DNA from: Methanosarcinaceae archaeon UBA470
Lineage (GTDB): Archaea; Halobacteriota; Methanosarcinia; Methanosarcinales; Methanosarcinaceae
Assembly: GCA_002508425.1 (NCBI GenBank)
Contig: DAKU01000010.1
Coordinates: 1-6,086 of the forward strand
DNA length: 6,086 nucleotides
Direction: 5' to 3'
A model generated the notes under the pieces. The model had not been told where the DNA came from. It did no database searches and saw only the letters and a list, made by a program, of their open reading frames with translations. Both the position numbers and the translations under genes were made by a program. This document shows positions 5,007-6,086 of this stretch, one piece after another (positions within the stretch are counted from its first letter, which is position 1; each line of letters opens with the position of its first letter).

Positions 5007-5612
5007 ATGCCATATCCTCCTGTACACTTAACACTCTTTGTATTGCTTATAGTACCATTAGCCCTTTATGGATTTGCACAAGCTGTCCGTCAGGGAAAAG
5101 TGCAGCGCAGAGACTGGGGACATCTATTGCTATTGCTGTCTATAGGTGGCTTTTTCTCGTTGTTTCCGGACATATCTGCTGTATGGAACTTGCTAGTATA
5201 CGGCAAATTGGGAGGGCATTGCATGATAGGATCTTTCCCTACACATTCATTGCTGTTCAGCAGTATTGCTCTTGTCAGTGGAATTCTTGCAGGCATGTTG
5301 GTATATAAACAACAAAACAAAGCTTTGGCTTTAGGATTATTTGCACTGGCTACCACGCTGTTTCACTTGCTTCTGGACGATCTGGATAGTGGAGTCATTA
5401 CATACCTGTACCCAGTGTACAATGAGTCGTTTAGCCTGTTCACCTTCCTTTATACCACACCTACAAATATGGGTTTTCTGAGTTATGCACTTGCAGTTGC
5501 TTTTGGAGTATTCTGCCTATCCTTAGTGTTGGTTATGGCTTATGCATCCCTTAAGTACCTGGGATTTGGTGCCAAGTATGAACCTTTTGAGCCCGGGAAT
5601 GATGAGCTTTGA
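5007..5612 (+). CDS. YdjM/DUF457-type membrane metal-dependent hydrolase-like protein, paralog C
   Basis: 201 residues, the most diverged and shortest copy. It keeps MPYPPVH (His7), LFPDISAVWN (Asp55), GGHCM (His71), SFPTHS (His80), FHLLLDD (His120, Asp124, Asp125) and G-x-x-TYLYPVYNE. One residue is inserted before the His71 region relative to A and B. The Glu of the AEAA segment (113 in A and B) is replaced (LFALATT), so if that Glu assists the metal site this copy may differ in activity. Helices cover about 8-27, 38-58, 81-100, 107-122 and 160-186. The LKYLGFGAKYEPF core end is followed by only about eight residues (EPGNDEL), so the long tails of A and B are absent. The gene is followed after 30 bases by an SD-led micro-ORF and is probably cotranscribed with it. 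Confidence 0.8.
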   Translation: MPYPPVHLTLFVLLIVPLALYGFAQAVRQGKVQRRDWGHLLLLLSIGGFFSLFPDISAVWNLLVYGKLGGHCMIGSFPTHSLLFSSIALVSGILAGMLVYKQQNKALALGLFALATTLFHLLLDDLDSGVITYLYPVYNESFSLFTFLYTTPTNMGFLSYALAVAFGVFCLSLVLVMAYASLKYLGFGAKYEPFEPGNDEL

Positions 5613-5642
5613 AAATGAATAGAAGTAATTGGAGGCCAGATC

Positions 5643-5747
5643 ATGTCAATTGTTGAGCCTAAACTGGTTACGGCTATAGCTTCGGAAAAATCCCTTGCGA
5701 AACTTTGGGACACACCGGAAGAAGATGAAGCATGGGCAGACCTGTAA
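5643..5747 (+). CDS. 34-residue antitoxin-tail-like micro-ORF
   Basis: The ATG at 5643 follows a clear SD (TTGGAGG, 5629-5635) by seven bases and opens a 34-codon frame ending at a TAA. The second half, SEKSLAKLWDTPEEDEAW followed by ADL, closely resembles the acidic C-terminal tail (S-E-x-x-L-A-x-x-W-x-x-P-E-E-D-E-A-W-x-x-L) that I recall from small antitoxins paired with MazF/PemK-type or VapC-type toxins, where such tails wrap the toxin. The usual N-terminal DNA-binding half is absent: only about 13 residues (MSIVEPKLVTAIA) precede the tail. No toxin gene follows. It could be a decayed antitoxin, a decoy that neutralises a toxin encoded elsewhere, or a member of a short stand-alone family. 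It lies 30 bases after paralog C and may share its transcript. Confidence 0.6.
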   Translation: MSIVEPKLVTAIASEKSLAKLWDTPEEDEAWADL

Positions 5748-5803
5748 ACAATGATGTGGAGCCTAAAGTTAGACTTTAATAGAAAAACATTTTTTAAGAC
5801 TGG

Positions 5804-5829
5804 CTGAGAAGCGCGCACGTGCTTCTCAG
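5804..5829. repeat. 26-base hairpin-forming palindrome
   Basis: CTGAGAAGC (5804-5812) is the perfect inverse of GCTTCTCAG (5821-5829) around an eight-base centre whose outer bases can extend the stem by a G-T and a C-G pair, leaving a GCAC loop. A T-run (5790-5795) precedes it on the plus strand, but no U-tract follows it there; on the minus strand the bases after it read CAGTCTTAAAAAATG. It is far more GC-rich than its surroundings. It may be a transcript-end structure, a protein-binding dyad or the remnant of a mobile element end. Confidence 0.6.
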
Positions 5830-5927
5830 ATCCATGTTGGCACGATACATTTATACTACCATGTTCTTACTCATGCACCTTCTGCACTTGCCCGCGACTT
5901 AACATAAGAGCACGTATATTTATAGTA

Positions 5928-5940
5928 TTAAAATATATTC
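5928..5940 (+). promoter_or_regulatory. TATA box of the Cys-rich protein gene
   Basis: TTAAAATATATTC (5928-5940) lies in an AT-rich stretch and would start transcription near 5960, just before the SD at 5964-5969. A second candidate is TATATTTATA at 5915-5924. Unlike the membrane trio, this gene appears to have a short leader with an SD. Confidence 0.45.
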
Positions 5941-5980
5941 TAGTATAATAATATTTATGTGCAAAGGAGTAAGTGCTGAC

Positions 5981-6086
5981 ATGAAGTGCAAGTTCTATCG
6001 GAAATGCAGTTTTGCAGACTCTGAGTCTGCCACATGCGCCCAGGGACATGGGGGCAAGTACTGCGGCAAGTATCGTCTTTTTCAGG
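5981..6086 (+). CDS. Small Cys-rich protein, N-terminal part (cut by the window edge)
   Basis: The ATG at 5981 follows AAGGAG (5964-5969) by eleven bases and stays open to the end, giving 35 residues: MKCKFYRKCSFADSESATCA, followed by QGHGGKYCGKYRLFQ. Cysteines at 3, 9, 19 and 28 with His23 form a C-x5-C-x9-C-x8-C pattern that could bind zinc or form disulfides. With no signal peptide at the N-terminus it is likely cytosolic, which favours metal binding. I recall similar short C-K-F-Y-R-K-C…YCGKYR proteins from methanogens without assigned function. The rest of the gene is outside the window. The minus-strand ORF over 5867-6049 is its shadow. Confidence 0.7.
   Translation, partial: MKCKFYRKCSFADSESATCAQGHGGKYCGKYRLFQ

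Noticed and set aside
5540..5818. Minus-strand open frame of 92 codons
   Set aside because: It overlaps the conserved C-terminus of paralog C and the SD-led micro-ORF, both of which have better support.
6014..6030. GCAGACT-CTG-AGTCTGC inverted repeat
   Set aside because: It lies inside the coding sequence of the Cys-rich protein and is only seven base pairs; it is probably incidental.
1..6086. CRISPR array, tRNA, rRNA or transposase
   Set aside because: No regularly spaced repeats, no tRNA cloverleaf and no transposase-like reading frames were seen on either strand.

Overview
The window looks archaeal and most probably comes from a methylotrophic methanogen of the Methanosarcinaceae. The evidence is: AT-rich TATA-type promoters in place of bacterial -35/-10 boxes; several genes whose TATA box lies about 25-30 nt before the ATG with no Shine-Dalgarno (SD) site, as expected for leaderless mRNAs; a truncated sulfite-reductase-like gene of the type common in methanogens; and envelope proteins of the style seen in Methanosarcina relatives. 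The family placement is recognition from memory, not a database search.

Layout. At the left edge a minus-strand gene (137 to beyond 1) encodes the first 45 residues of a dissimilatory-sulfite-reductase-like protein. Two long paralogous genes for secreted, sequon-rich, Cys-containing surface proteins (362-1282 and 2212-3189) follow on the plus strand. They share the TTG start, the SD, a 5' leader block, a 3' hairpin with the same TAAC loop, and about 90 bases of 3' flank, so the duplicated unit is larger than the CDS. Between them a small two-helix membrane protein is encoded on the minus strand (1823-1554).

Next come three tandem paralogous multi-pass membrane proteins (3405-4097, 4191-4910, 5007-5612) of the YdjM/DUF457 putative metal-dependent hydrolase type. 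Each appears to have its own leaderless promoter. A 34-codon micro-ORF (5643-5747) follows the last one after a good SD; it resembles the C-terminal toxin-binding tail of an antitoxin but has no toxin beside it. A 26-base palindrome (5804-5829) and a TATA-rich region then lead into a small Cys-rich protein cut by the right edge (5981 to beyond 6086).

How the genes fit together. The middle of the window is an envelope-focused accessory patch built by local duplication: exported proteins with a conserved amphipathic C-terminus, a small membrane hairpin, and a three-copy membrane hydrolase-like family. Proximity alone suggests a link between the secreted pair and the membrane trio; the sequence does not prove one. 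The most notable points are the shared C-terminal tail and covarying 3' hairpin of the secreted pair, a promoter dyad present in only one copy, the array of leaderless paralogs, and the antitoxin-tail micro-ORF.
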